The notes under the pieces: generated by a model
What the model saw: only the letters and a program-made list of their open reading frames with translations
What the model was told of the DNA's origin: nothing
The model's database searches: none
In this document: positions 1-9,378 of the stretch, piece after piece
Layout of the letters: each line of letters opens with the position of its first letter
Position numbering within the stretch: position 1 is the stretch's first letter
Assembly: GCF_026262505.1 (NCBI RefSeq)
Contig: NC_067203.1
Span: 21,805,411 to 21,869,410, forward strand
Source: Trichomonas vaginalis G3
Lineage: Eukaryota; Parabasalia; Trichomonadida; Trichomonadidae
DNA: 64,000 nucleotides
Reading direction: 5' to 3'
Made by a program: the position numbers and the translations under genes

Positions 1-41
1 AAAACGTGTTAGATCTAACATGCTAACATAAACATTATTTT

Positions 42-902
42 TCAATACTTTTTCAGCACTTTTCCGTAGTTATATATGAAAGACAATTCGAGATAAAAGT
101 CATAGTACAATGGAATAATATGTTGCACACCATTTGTTGTGAACCAAACTTGAAAGTCAGAGAAACTGTTACTAGGTGGTTCGTAGAATTTAGAAGCAAA
201 GTCATAAAAGTCCTTACCAATACATAGAAAACTATTGTTGCTTGAACTGAAACTTGCATGACACATAACATTTTGAGGGTCAAACACGTTTCTATAAACT
301 GTCAAATCTGCTGGTGGAAGTATAAATTTAAATGGACCATCTGGTGGTAATGGTTCGTTCTGGTTTAGTAACCGAAGAAATTGTGCCCAAGAACGTTTGT
401 CTACTTTCCAATATAAAAACTCTGTATCTCTTGGAGGGTTAATTTCAATCTTTTGAAATGAAACGGTGGAGTTCATCTTGTCATATTCTAGTTTCAGATA
501 GTATGTTCCATTTAGTAAAGAGTCGTATTTTTCTTGAAATTCCCAATAATATTTGTTCATTTGAGTTTGAAAGTCATTTAGAGTTTTCTCAAGACTTTCG
601 TCTGAACGAACTGTAAAGATTCTCATTTCGTCAAATTTGTCTATTAGACCATCAGAACCTTTATACTGCCCATGAAAATATACTGCGAACATAAATGCGT
701 TAGTTCTATTTGAAAACAAAACTCTTCTAAATCCTATTGCCTTTGCATCTGAAGGACTTTGAAGCCAACGAATTGGATAGTCAAACCTGTATATTCGGGA
801 TGAAATTTCTTCATCTGAAATAGTCCTACCAGCATTTGTAAAGATATAGTCTAACGGTTTTGTATCTGCTACTTTTGTTCTTTGTTTTTCAACCTGAAGC
901 AT
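42..902 (-). CDS. Penton-like (minor capsid) protein of Maverick A
   Basis: This 286-residue open frame is clearly homologous to the gene at 5948-6794 and more distantly to those at 23851-24732 and 40749-41641. The shared features are an N-terminal YRFDYPxRWL...KAIGFRR block (about residues 38-60), a central VFDxxxxxxHASFS block, an FYEPPSxSxSDFQVWFTT block, and a C-terminal IIPLYxxFYLELSFIYNY. The size and the presence of related copies in every element here fit the minor capsid (penton) protein of Polintons, but that assignment is an inference from size and context, not from a recognised domain. The gene reads towards the window edge and is preceded by the T-run/TTAAATG start motif typical of these elements. 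It appears intact. Confidence 0.7.
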   Translation of the reverse strand: MLQVEKQRTKVADTKPLDYIFTNAGRTISDEEISSRIYRFDYPIRWLQSPSDAKAIGFRRVLFSNRTNAFMFAVYFHGQYKGSDGLIDKFDEMRIFTVRSDESLEKTLNDFQTQMNKYYWEFQEKYDSLLNGTYYLKLEYDKMNSTVSFQKIEINPPRDTEFLYWKVDKRSWAQFLRLLNQNEPLPPDGPFKFILPPADLTVYRNVFDPQNVMCHASFSSSNNSFLCIGKDFYDFASKFYEPPSNSFSDFQVWFTTNGVQHIIPLYYDFYLELSFIYNYGKVLKKY

Positions 903-1042
903 TTAATATATGTAAAAATATATTGTTTTAAAATGGTATGCCATTTCATATTTCTCATCTAACAAACAAGTTTCCTTCAACTTGAGGTTCACTAACAAAC
1001 TCAGCGTACATTTCAAATTCGAATAAAAAAATATTTTTTTCT

Positions 1043-1501
1043 TTACTTTACATAACCGCCTGCTGCCATAAGTCTTTGACGCCAACCCATACCAGCTAAT
1101 GAAGGTTGACTTGGTTTAGTTTCCAAACTAAACTTTGGTTTTGGTTTATCTTCAGTTTTTGGTTTTTCTTCTTCTATCGGTTTTTCGTCACTTTTCGGTT
1201 TCTCTGACTTTACTTCACTTGCAGGAACAGTTGTGTCGTCAACATCTTCATAAATATCATATGCCATTTGTTTTTGTTTTCCTTTCAACTTTTTGTGTTT
1301 GTTGTAAAGTTTAGAATATTTCGACTCTAAGTCAATGAGATGTTCTATAATGAACTGTTGGTCAGTGAAGTAAACTTTTCCATCTGTTGTCTCGAAAGCT
1401 CCTTCAGACTTCAATATTTTATTTGTGAGAGTAGTGATGCGAAAAATTCCCAAACATATGGGGTTTCTCATATCCCGTCCCCTATCGTTTCCCCAATTCA
1501 A
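1043..1501 (-). CDS. Charged Lys/Glu/Pro-rich Maverick protein
   Basis: This 152-residue frame has an N-terminal half with an FTDQQFIIEHLIDLESKYSKLYNKHKKLKGK stretch likely to be coiled coil, broken by an acidic patch, and then a Lys-Pro-Glu-rich linker made of EKPKSDEK/EEKPKTEDKPKPK-type repeats. It ends in a small basic tail GMGWRQRLMAAGGYVK. Such low-complexity charged linkers are common in minor virion or core proteins of Polintons, but I do not recognise the family. The upstream boundary of the gene abuts the non-Maverick hairpin DNA, so the N-terminal residues may not be original. Confidence 0.5.
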   Translation of the reverse strand: MNWGNDRGRDMRNPICLGIFRITTLTNKILKSEGAFETTDGKVYFTDQQFIIEHLIDLESKYSKLYNKHKKLKGKQKQMAYDIYEDVDDTTVPASEVKSEKPKSDEKPIEEEKPKTEDKPKPKFSLETKPSQPSLAGMGWRQRLMAAGGYVK

Positions 1502-2053
1502 TTTTTTTTGGAATTTTATTTTTTTTCCCGCCCATTTGAATTAAAAATGGGCGATTTTCGTTAATGTGATTGAAATATCATAAAATTAATACGTATTTTA
1601 GCTAATAATTCTATTTTTATACAATATTCTCTCATTAAATCAACATTTTTTTCTAATTTTAATTTTTAATTTTTAATTTCTTCATAATTTTAGCGATTTA
1701 TGCTCATTATTAGCAAATAAATAATATATATAATATACTTATTTCATTTTATTCAGATAGGTCTTTGGGATTGGGATACCTTGTCCAAATTCAGAGGAAG
1801 TTTGAGAGGTTGGGATGGGGTAGCCCATATTCAATTATCCCAAGTGTACTCCACGAATTTAAAATTATATTATATTATTGATGACATATCTAAATTTATA
1901 GATAAAAATTTCAATGCGTACACAATTTTTTTTGAGAAAATTCTTTTTTTTTACTTATTTTCATTCATAAAAGCTCACGTGAACTTAATTAACAACTGAG
2001 ACATTTCCTATGAAATCATTTAATACCGTCAAAATAGACATGTCTAAGCTGTT
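1502..2053. other. AT-rich segment without genes inside element A
   Basis: The segment has long T and A runs and no credible gene. Around 1765-1850 there is a loose inverted repeat built on TTGGGAT and ATCCCAA. Together with the hairpin array that follows, it separates the Maverick gene at 1043-1501 from the one at 2687-3100, which suggests foreign DNA inserted into the element. I could not find clean ends for this insertion. Confidence 0.4.
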
Positions 2054-2750
2054 TTGAGTGACTTTCGCTCGATGTCTGATGCAATATCAGACATCGAGCG
2101 AAAGTCTCTCATATTGGCAACACATCCATACGATCAATACTATAGCTACGAATTACAAGCCTGTTTGGGCAATTTTTGGCCGAGTTCTGATTTTTCATTA
2201 GATCTCGAGCGAAAGTCTCTCAAATTGGCTGCCAGTTCATAAGAGTGAAACTCTAGCTACGAATTAGAAGCTTGCTTGAGAGACTCTCGCTCGCGTTGGG
2301 ATCTGCATCAGAACTCGACGAAAGCCTCTCAAAGTGGTAAGACCTGCTCATTGTTGAGCAGGAGCTGCGTAATGTGTTCGAGTAGAGTGAGGCTCTTCTA
2401 AGATCTTCCTTGTGATTGGAAGAAATTAGAAGAGTCTCACTCTACTATTTTGTAATTGTATGCCCTGGCCTTTGAGTGACCAGGGCTGCGTAATGTGTTC
2501 GAGTAGAGTGAGGCTCTTCTAAGATCTTCCTTGTGATTGGAAGAAATTAGAAGAGTCTCACTCTACTATTTTGTAATTGTATGCCCTGGCCTTTGAGTGA
2601 CCAGGGCTGCGTAATGTGTTCGAGTAGAGTGAGGCTCTTCTAAGATCTTCCTTGTGATTGGAAGAAATTAGAAGAGTCTCACTCTACTATTTTGTAATTG
2701 TATGCCCTGGCCTTTGAGTGACCAGGGCTGCGTAATGAATTCGAGTAGGA
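2054..2750. repeat. Double-hairpin tandem repeat array (about 110 then 121 bp)
   Basis: The array starts with a perfect 21-bp stem (2060-2080 with 2086-2106, 5-nt loop). Units with GCGAAAGTCTCTCA-like arms follow at spacings of 111 and 109 bp (2098, 2209, 2318). Then come three units with an exact 121-bp period (start marks 2365, 2486, 2607, 2728). Each 121-bp unit holds one long stem (GTAGAGTGAG...CTCACTCTAC with an inner CTCTTCTAA/TTAGAAGAG) and one short stem (CCCTGG...CCAGGG). The first short stem is a variant, CCTGCTCA/TGAGCAGG. The design matches the array at 9712-10316 although the sequences differ. Confidence 0.9.
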
Positions 2751-3100
2751 TTGTACAATAGCTCGGCAAACGCCGAGCAAATTGATATAAACGTACATCC
2801 CACAAAAAATGGATTGTCAAAATTTATCCCAAATTTTACAAAACCGCAGCGGTTATGACATCCCAGGGCTAAAAAAATTCGGAAACTCGCATCTCTAGTG
2901 AGAGTCTGTTTCTTTTTTGAGATACTAGCCGTTCCATTTTTATGAAAAGTGACTTTGTAGTTAGGGTTTGTATTTCCAGACCTGGCACTTTCTATTATTG
3001 AATTTTTCTCTTCATCTGTAAGTTCTTTGACAGGTTTTGACAATGGTTCTGAACTTTTTGTTTGTGGTGTCAAATCTACCGTTTCAACTTCTTCGGTCAT
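2687..3100 (-). pseudogene. Maverick small basic protein, related to 42015-42443
   Basis: The N-terminal part resembles the element B gene at 42015-42443: both have a (T/S)xxEKxSII...AR segment followed by a YKVTFHKNGTxSISKKK-type block. The C-terminal part of this 137-residue frame runs into sequence next to the hairpin array and is probably not original. The start is preceded by TTTTTTACTGAGATGAA, which also precedes the next ORF at 3269. I do not know its function; it is probably a minor virion component. It looks truncated. Confidence 0.5.
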
Positions 3101-3119
3101 TTCATCTCAGTAAAAAATT

Positions 3120-3269
3120 TTAGTTTGGTTTGTTTTCAACTGGTTGTTGTTTTTTAAGTCGGTCTAAAACTTCCTGAGGTATAGGAAGAACTTGACAAAC
3201 ACGTTGTGTAACTGCTGGAAGTCGACAAATCCATCTTGAACCCATTTGTCTCAATGCTGTATTGTTCAT
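3120..3269 (-). CDS. 49-aa Maverick ORF
   Basis: A small open frame begins MNNTALRQMGSRWICRLPAV and ends in a Lys/Gln-rich tail. It is included because it starts right after the same 5' sequence (TTTTTTACTGAGATGAA) as the neighbouring gene at 3100, in the same direction, and sits in a compact row of minus-strand small genes. It is not recognised and is probably a minor structural or core peptide. Confidence 0.4.
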   Translation of the reverse strand: MNNTALRQMGSRWICRLPAVTQRVCQVLPIPQEVLDRLKKQQPVENKPN

Positions 3270-3288
3270 TTCATCTCAGTAAAAAACT

Positions 3289-3690
3289 TTACATTCCCCA
3301 CGTTTGAGGCGGTTGAGGTTGGTTATTGTTTACCCATTGTTGTGCATGGTTATATCCTCTGTTAAAGAATCTTTCACCTTGGTCCATATAGTGTCCTGCT
3401 TGGTTATAGTAGTCATTTGCTTTGTTATAATAGTTTCCTGCTTGTCTTCCTACATTGTCCATCCATCCTTGAACTTTTCCTCTTGTTTCAGGATTTGGAA
3501 TAAGATTTGTTGCATCTCGTGCTACCTCCCAACCTTTCTGTACAGTTTGTATAATAGGTTGTGCTTTCTCTTTTCAGTATACCTAATGTACTCAAAATCT
3601 TCCTTCCAATTCCAAATGCACCTCTAGCTATTGTTCCCTGCGGGTAAAAATCTGGATGCAACTCCTGCCTAATGCGCCAAATAAACCCAT
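3289..3690 (-). pseudogene. Gln/Asn/Tyr-rich Maverick small protein, decayed
   Basis: The minus strand encodes a Gly/Asn/Tyr-rich segment with repeated YYNxAxxYYNQAG-type turns and a C-terminal QPQPPQTWGM. The start is MGLFGALG, like the MGFFSSIGN start of the ORF at 7039. About one break is present. The composition suggests a small virion protein, but the family is not recognised. It lies between the small gene at 3269 and the integrase, which runs away from it on the other strand. Confidence 0.4.
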
Positions 3691-3707
3691 TTCTTATGGG
3701 TTAAAAA

Positions 3708-4667
3708 ATGACGAATCCGAACAAGGACCCCTATGTTTCTAAAGCGACAAAGAAAGCACTCATGATAAAAATCTTTAGTTCAACACCAAATGCTTGGTTT
3801 ATGGATATCTTGGAAAACATTCCGAGGTATAGAGAAGATGGACCACCATACTGGTTAATATTTGTTGGTCAAAACACAAGATACTGTGAAGCCATACCAT
3901 TATGGTCCAAAAATATTTTAGATGTGAAAACTGCTTTGACAATATTCGTTGACAAATACCATCCAACAAAACTGACATCTGACTGTGAAAGTTCTTTCAA
4001 AATCAGATGATGTAAAAAACTATCTGCGTTCAAAAAATGTAAACCAATATTTCATTGTCGACCAAAACCATTCTGCTCTTGGTGTCATTGACGGTTGTAT
4101 AAAAATGTTAAGAGACTTAAACCAACCACAAGGTGGTGAAGCAAATGAAATGTCATATGACGACAAATATAGACACTTCTCCATGGCAAAGATGAGACAA
4201 GTTTTAAATATTTACAATAGCCGTAAACAAAAAGGTTTGGGAAACCACTCCCCCGAAGAAATGAAAAACAACCCTGACTTAGAGAAAGACTATATATTTA
4301 ATAATTTAGTCAAAGAGACAAACAAGAAAGAATGCCGGGCTTCAAACTTCAGAAAGGTGACAAAGTAAAAATAGAAATACCTAAACGCGACCCATATGAA
4401 AATACTATTGACTATGACAACAATGGGAACCCGATAGGTACTCACATTCGTGTTCGTAAAAATAGAAGAAAGTATACAAGAGAATATTATGAAGTTTTAG
4501 GCAAACATGGCAAAATGTACACACTGCAAGCAGAAGATAAAACTACTATTGCCAGACCTCGTTTCAAACTTGTCAAAGTTCAAGGTGGTATACTTTCAAA
4601 GACAGTTCCTAACAAATATAAGACAACTCCTGACGAATATGCTAAAGAAGTTGAAAATGACGACTAA
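3708..4667 (+). pseudogene. Maverick integrase (retroviral type), decayed
   Basis: This is homologous to the intact-looking integrase at 32214-33299. An rve-like core is recognised from the NxxTRYCEAIPL and KLTSD blocks and the NHSALGVIDGxIKMLRDLN block, followed by an HSPEEM block and a basic C-terminal SH3-like segment (KGDKVKIEIPK, YYEVLGKHGKMYTLQ). In Polintons this enzyme inserts the element and makes target duplications of about 6 bp. The gene has a few breaks. Its 3' end overlaps the 3' end of the fibre gene on the other strand by 4 bp, showing how tightly these elements are packed. Confidence 0.8.
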
Positions 4668-5929
4668 GCATTTCTATACCATGCGTAAACTGTCATGTAA
4701 GGTGGCATGTATTCTTTACTTTGTCCCGTTGTTTGCGTATATCCTGTAACGCGATGTGTATGGTTTCCTCCTCCCTCAGTGTTACTCCAGTAACAATTTA
4801 TAGCAAACTTAACGTTGTCTTTAACATCATATCCTTTACCTTTTGTCATTGCTGACCAATCCCAATATCTATGCTTATGCCAACCTGCTTGAGATGTACT
4901 TAAATCTATGTAGTGACTGTGCGCAGGTAAATTTTCACCTGAAATCGTTTTACTTCCACCTGTTTCCTTTGAAGAGTTTGCACAATACAAAAACCTGTCG
5001 ACTATTTGAGTCCAAGTTCCAAAACCAAGTACTACTTCTGGTCTGGTAGAGTTCATTGACGTATAAATAGAGCCTATAGGATATAATGTTTGAAGTATTT
5101 CTGTCTTTAATGTTTGAAGCTCTGTTTTGTCTGCTTTCTTGTCATATAAATCTTGAGCAGTGAATTTAATATTATGTTCATCCTTCATGACATAAACATC
5201 TTTACATCTAATGTTTCTCATCGTCGTTATGTCGTCATCCGATGTTAAACCTTGTGGAAAGTTAGGAGGTTTACAATATAATGCATCCCCACCAGTTTCT
5301 TCAACCGTTCCTTCAATACTTTCTATACCAACAGTTGTGAAGAAATCATGTGTATGGTTCTTGTCTGCTTTCTTTTCAAGGCTAACGTTTAAGTCTGTTA
5401 TTTCAGAAGATGTATGTGTATGTCCAACGGCACTTTTACTGTTTAAGGTTTCTTGTAAGTTTGTAATATCAGATATAGAATGTATATGAGTCTTTTTAGA
5501 ATATTCGTTTTCAGCTCTTGTCACTTCACTTGACATTTTATTGTCAACATATGTTTTGTCTGCTAGTTCAGGATGAGTATGTTCTTTTGTTGCATAAGCA
5601 TTGTTAGCTCTTTCTTCTTCTTTTGCTATTGCATCGTCTACATATTCTTTGTCAGCTTTGTTGTCAACATCTGCCTTCAAAAGAAGTTCATTTATAGGTT
5701 TCTCGTTTAAAGTTCCTTTTGTTGGATTTATACAGACAGTATGGTTCTTATTGTCTTGAAACAGAAACTCATCTGTCATTGGGTTTATTGTCAGTTTTAA
5801 GTTTCCTTCTTTCAATGACTCAGATATCTTAGAATAGTTTGAAAAGTTTGTTGTGTTCTTATTTAGAGCTTGCATAATGAGTTGTCGGTTGTGTTGTATT
5901 TCTCTTATGGAAGCAATATCTTTCGACAT
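4664..5929 (-). CDS. Phage-tail-fibre-like protein of Maverick A
   Basis: The 421-residue frame looks like a bacteriophage tail fibre. The shaft (about residues 85-205) has repeated KADKxxVD and H(T/I)H units such as KEHTHPELADK, KKTHIHSISD, VGHTHTSSE and ADKNHTH. The C-terminal third has YPIGSIYTSMNST, LGFGTWxQIxDRFLYC, GGSKTI, LPAHSH, NHTHRVTG and a closing YMPPYMTVYAWYR, as in phage collar/receptor-binding domains. The shaft and the middle are nearly the same as in the element B fibre (29280-32173), but the His-rich tip between LPAHSH and YMPP is quite different. It probably forms trimeric fibres on the particle. It appears intact. It starts 18 bp from a divergent penton-like gene. Confidence 0.8.
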   Translation of the reverse strand: MSKDIASIREIQHNRQLIMQALNKNTTNFSNYSKISESLKEGNLKLTINPMTDEFLFQDNKNHTVCINPTKGTLNEKPINELLLKADVDNKADKEYVDDAIAKEEERANNAYATKEHTHPELADKTYVDNKMSSEVTRAENEYSKKTHIHSISDITNLQETLNSKSAVGHTHTSSEITDLNVSLEKKADKNHTHDFFTTVGIESIEGTVEETGGDALYCKPPNFPQGLTSDDDITTMRNIRCKDVYVMKDEHNIKFTAQDLYDKKADKTELQTLKTEILQTLYPIGSIYTSMNSTRPEVVLGFGTWTQIVDRFLYCANSSKETGGSKTISGENLPAHSHYIDLSTSQAGWHKHRYWDWSAMTKGKGYDVKDNVKFAINCYWSNTEGGGNHTHRVTGYTQTTGQSKEYMPPYMTVYAWYRNA

Positions 5930-5950
5930 TTTTATTCTAGATAAAATATG
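5927..5950. promoter_or_regulatory. Compact bidirectional Maverick start region
   Basis: The fibre gene (minus) and penton-like gene (plus) start codons are separated by 18 bp. Each strand reads as a T-run and A, a short spacer, and AAAATG: ATTTTTATTCTAGATAAAATG on plus and the near mirror image on minus. The same layout occurs at 24732/24749, 26025/26060 and 29263/29280. The promoter role is inferred from this recurrence. Confidence 0.5.
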
Positions 5951-6794
5951 CTTTCAATAGAAAAAGAAAATTCAAGAGTTGCTACAACTAAACCATTAGA
6001 TGAACTTTTTACTAATGTCGGTCAAAAGTTTGAGACAGAGACCGTAAAGCATGAAGGCTATCGTTTTGACTACCCATTAAGATGGTTAAGAGACCCATCC
6101 GTCACAAAAGCTATTGGCTTTCGTAGAATGAAGTTCATTTCAGAAGCCATACATGGTTTCCCATTTACGGTCGGTTTTGAAGTTCGATACTATAACAAAG
6201 AAAAACGTATGTATGAGAAATTTGAACAGGGAAAACTTTTACAAGTTAGTTTGCTTGTAAACTTAGAAACAACTCTTCAAGCTTTTCAAGAAAAAATAAA
6301 CGACATCTATATCGAATATGCAAACCAGTATAACATTGACGAGGGAGAGTACCATCTCGATATTATTTGACAGGAAAAATGCAACTGTTAAAATCAATAA
6401 AATAGAAGACCTTGGAGAAAACGTTTATATTTCTACAAAATATAACAACTTGGCATGGTATAGATTTATGAGGATGTTAAATCAGCCTGCAGCATATCCA
6501 GTACACCCAGACTTTTATGAAGTCGAAAACCCTAATGGAACATATGAAAATGTTTTCGACCAAGATGCTATTATTGTTCATGCTTCATTTTCTGGCGCCC
6601 AAAACTCTTTCTTATGCTTGGCAAATGACTTTTACGAAAAACCTACAAAGTTATACGAACCACCAAGTGGAAGTATTTCAGACTTTCAAGTATGGTTTAC
6701 TACAGATGGAAGAAAAAGAATAATTCCATTATACCATGCGTTTTACTTAGAACTTAGTTTCATATACAACTACTATCGAACGGTAAAAATATAA
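5948..6794 (+). pseudogene. Penton-like (minor capsid) protein of Maverick A, second copy
   Basis: This is a paralogue of the gene at 42-902. It has the N-terminal RFDYPLRWLRDP...KAIGFRR block, the NVFDQDAIIVHASFSGAQNS block, the YEPPSGSISDFQVWFTTDG block and the terminal YLELSFIYNY. It has about one break. The two penton-like copies of element A are well diverged, which points to an old duplication and not to a recent copy. Element B also carries two members. Confidence 0.7.
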
Positions 6795-7039
6795 TTTTTT
6801 AATACGGTTGAGGTGTTGGATTTGGTTGCCACTAGACTGTGGTGCAGGTTCAGGCTGTTGTATAACAGGAGCTTGTTCTTCTGGTTCAGGGTCTTTAGGT
6901 ATAATACAACAAACTGACCTACTCTTTTACCAATATTTTTGACTCCGTTCCAAATTCCTCTTCCTACGGTTTTTATTCCATTCCATATACCTCTTCCAAC
7001 TCTTCTGAAGAAGTTTCCAATACTACTGAAGAAACCCAT
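6773..7039 (-). CDS. Amphipathic repeat peptide of Maverick A
   Basis: The N-terminus MGFFSSIGNFFRRVGRGIWNGI is followed by a repeated (V)GRGIWNG(I/V)K unit and KNIGKRVGQF. This gives a basic amphipathic helix rich in Gly, Trp and Phe, the kind of sequence found in membrane-active or core peptides of adenovirus-like particles. That comparison is only an analogy. The C-terminal part after about residue 50 is of different character, and the gene may be disturbed there. The start follows TTTTTACATATAGTAAAATG, the element's usual start motif. Confidence 0.5.
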   Translation of the reverse strand: MGFFSSIGNFFRRVGRGIWNGIKTVGRGIWNGVKNIGKRVGQFVVLYLKTLNQKNKLLLYNSLNLHHSLVATKSNTSTVLKNYIFTVR

Positions 7040-7057
7040 TTTACTATATGTAAAAAT

Positions 7058-7420
7058 CTAATGTCCGCCTAGTCTCTTACGTTTCCTGTTGAGTTCCATA
7101 GCATTCTTTAACTGGAGCTCATACATTCTGTTTCTCCTCTGGTAGAAAACATATTCTGGGTCAACTCCTGTGTTCGCGTCATCTGCATAAAGTTGTTTAT
7201 ATCCCACTTCAGGGTTTGTATAAAACTCTTTCCATCTCATATTTGCATACCATGGTGGCAAACCTAACGCAGCGTCATTTGACATGGCAGTTTGCATTTG
7301 TACATCTGTTGGCACTTGACCATAGTTTGCCATTGCAGTTTGTATTCTAACTTCATTTGGAATATTCTCTGGGTTTGGTTGTCCAGGTTGCTGTGCATTC
7401 GCTAAGTTCTGTGCGTCCAT
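7058..7420 (-). CDS. 120-aa Gln/Asn-rich Maverick protein
   Basis: The N-terminal half has two similar units, NEVRIQTAMANYGQ and TDVQMQTAMSNDAA, after a Gln/Pro-rich start (MDAQNLANAQQPGQPNPE). The C-terminal half has YANMRWKEFYTNPEVGYKQL and ends in basic NRKRKRLGGH. I do not recognise the family. It lies in a row of minus-strand genes between the methylase and the amphipathic peptide and starts behind ATTTTTCTAATATTAAATG. Confidence 0.5.
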   Translation of the reverse strand: MDAQNLANAQQPGQPNPENIPNEVRIQTAMANYGQVPTDVQMQTAMSNDAALGLPPWYANMRWKEFYTNPEVGYKQLYADDANTGVDPEYVFYQRRNRMYELQLKNAMELNRKRKRLGGH

Positions 7421-7441
7421 TTAATATTAGAAAAATATCTC

Positions 7442-7573
7442 TTACGAGTACATATACTGAACATTTGCAGGCATTGGTTCATCTTCATATTCTCTATATC
7501 TTTCTGCCACGTCAAAGAAATAAATGACACAATGGAAAAAACCTAAAACAAGTAGTCCTATTTCAAACCACAT
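7442..7573 (-). CDS. 43-aa single-pass membrane peptide of Maverick A
   Basis: The frame reads MWFEIGLLVLGFFHCVIYFF, one hydrophobic span, followed by a charged tail DVAERYREYEDEP. Its start overlaps the end of the methylase gene by 16 bp on the same strand. It is short but has clean composition (hydrophobic span plus acidic tail), so it may be a small membrane protein of the particle. Not recognised. Confidence 0.45.
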   Translation of the reverse strand: MWFEIGLLVLGFFHCVIYFFDVAERYREYEDEPMPANVQYMYS

Positions 7574-8377
7574 TTACTTACTAATAAAATTTCTTTGTTA
7601 TGACACTTTCTCCGGTTTATAGGACCTCTCTCATATTCTATCTTGTCATATCTAAACTCATAGTCATGTATGTCCTCTAACCATCTCATAACGGTTTCCA
7701 AACCACTTTTATGATATGTAAAGTAAAAGCATGGATGGTATGTATATAACGTCTAAAGTTTCTAAAGAGTCTCTCAAAGTCCAGTCTACTTGGTATTGAA
7801 AATCCCATGTGTTAAAGAACGGCGGGTCCACTATAAAGAAAACATTTTCCTTGTCTTTATATTTTTCATACAACTCTGTCCAATGACATCTCACAAACTC
7901 TATACCCTCAATATATTTTTCTATGTCCTCTTTGAAAACATTTGTATAGTTAAGATATAAAACTTTTGACATAAGTGTTTCAATGTCATGAACTCTTATA
8001 GCACCACTATATAATAGTCTAGCAGATATACTATTCCAGTCTATATATTCTGCTTTTTTCAAAACCTCTCTCACAATATTTTTGTTATCTAATGGTATAC
8101 GTTCCATCTTACCTATAGGTATCTTTTCTTTTAACTCTTTCAATATATTGTTTGTGTCTGGTATATGTTTGAGACGGTCCATATAGTTGTCGAAGTCATT
8201 GCATATAATCTTTGAGTCTGGGAATATTGTATGGCACAAATGGGATATATAGAAACTTCCACCGAACAAATCTACAAATGTTAGACCATTCGGTAGTTTC
8301 TTAAGTTCTCTCAATATAATATCTTTACATTTACCCTTATTTCCAAAGAACGGTAACGGTGGTTTTGTAAAATTCAT
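7558..8377 (-). pseudogene. D12-class adenine DNA methyltransferase of Maverick A
   Basis: The N-terminus KPPLPFFGNKGKCKDIIL matches the start of D12-class (Dam/DpnM-like) N6-adenine methyltransferases. VDLFGGSFYISH (about residues 35-46) is the AdoMet-binding motif and FFIVDPPFFNT (about residues 180-190) is the DPPY-type catalytic motif. In phages and viruses such enzymes mark the genome against restriction or regulate packaging. I saw no such gene in element B. The gene has about one break. It is the gene closest to the right end of the element. Confidence 0.75.
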
Positions 8378-8640
8378 TTATATATAATAATAAAAATGTT
8401 TTTCCTGAAAAGTGACAGAAAAGTGACAAAGCATGAAAACATATATAATTTGTGAAAAGCGACACATTATATAATGTTTTCGACCCAGAAGAAGGCTTCT
8501 CAAAGTATACTTCCTTGGAACGCCTGTAACTTTTCCTGTAGCGACGATAGACCCTTACTTGTCCGGACAAAGTTATACTAAACATCTTCAGGGCTAGAGG
8601 GCACGAAGTGCCTGGAGGCCCCACTACCTTTTTTTTTTTT
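8378..8640. repeat. Right terminal region of Maverick A
   Basis: No gene is present. About 70 bp at 8485-8558 recur with only a few differences at 63934-64000 in the same orientation. The last 25 bp, with CCTGGAGGCCCCACTACC before a T run, recur in reverse as GGAAGTGGGCTTCCAGG after an A run at 63121-63170. This is how the end of the element was placed. A GC-rich hairpin GGCAC-GAA-GTGCC lies at 8600-8612. The left terminal repeat is outside the window, so its full length cannot be measured. Confidence 0.7.
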
Positions 8641-9298
8641 TTCTATAATATTTATAAAGCTGATTTGATATATAACACATTTAGCTTAACAAAATAACTT
8701 AGAAAAATTGCCGCGAAAAATAAGAGTAAGTGTCACTTTTTGTCACTTTTTCTAGTGATGCATTTCGGTACGGAACAAAATCAAATTCAATCCAAAAAAT
8801 TTATCTAATTTCTAATATTCTTTCAAAGGTACAGCTAACAGGAAATTGTTTCAAGGGTGCGGCTAAAAATTTATAATTTCCTGTTAGCTGCACCCTTTAT
8901 AGCATCCATCATAAGAAAGATACAGCAAATAAGAAGATAAACACAATTTTTAATCTAAATTCAAATTTTCCATTCAAAAGTGTTATGAATTTCTCTTATT
9001 CATAATCATCATTCAGTTTTTGATTCAAAATTTTGAGATCTGATTTGCAATTCAAGATTGACAAATGAAATATGAAAATAAGAATGTTTATATAGGTTTG
9101 CTTAAAGAAATATACACTAAATTTTATGCAAACCCTATTAAAAAGAAAGAATTGAAATATAAAATAAAAAACTTTTTATTCAAACAAAACAAAAAGAAAA
9201 TAAAATAAATGAGTGCATTAAATTGAAATAATGCTTGCTGTTTTTTAAAGGTTTTATGAAATCAAATTAAATGTAATTTTTTACTAAATTGGTAAATG
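8641..9298. other. AT-rich intergenic DNA with one inverted repeat
   Basis: No gene is seen. Near 8725-8752 there is a GTGTCAC/TGTCACTTTTTC doublet like the one at the right end of the insertion inside element B (28882-28910). At 8825-8898 an inverted repeat pairs CAGCTAACAGGAAATT with AATTTCCTGTTAGCTG; its outer ends read AAAGGT and ACCCTTT. The size (74 bp) and pairing suggest a hairpin-type miniature element. The rest is low-complexity A/T. Confidence 0.6.
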
Positions 9299-9378
9299 GG
9301 AGCGGAATACAAAAGAAAAATGAGAGGATCTGGGACAAAACAACGCCCAGATTCCTCTCGGTAAAAGTATTCCGCTCC
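9299..9378. repeat. Two-part long hairpin
   Basis: The outer stem of 12 bp pairs GGAGCGGAATAC (9299-9310) with GTATTCCGCTCC (9367-9378). The inner stem of 13 bp pairs GAGAGGATCTGGG (9322-9334) with CCCAGATTCCTCTC (9346-9359), with one bulged T. These are too long and too well matched to be chance in AT-rich DNA. Another partial inverted repeat follows at about 9412-9500. Confidence 0.85.

Larger units (their letters stand above)
1..8640. mobile_element. Maverick/Polinton element A, right part, decayed
   Basis: This is the right-hand part of a Maverick (Polinton); its left end lies outside the window. Genes recognised by motif and by likeness to element B (22388-45533) are two penton-like genes, a retroviral-type integrase, a phage-like fibre, a D12-class DNA methylase and several small basic or membrane ORFs. 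The right end is placed at the poly(T) run near 8627-8640, because the same terminal sequence recurs at the ends of element C (63121 and 63934 onward). A segment from about 1502 to 2750 holds no element genes and looks like separate hairpin-repeat DNA. Several genes are broken (roughly five or more breaks overall), so this copy is older than element B. Confidence 0.85.

Noticed and set aside
1430-2880. Terminal inverted repeats of a transposon inserted in Maverick A
   Set aside because: Only weak likeness between sequences near 1440-1490 and 2810-2880 could be found, not enough to define an element.
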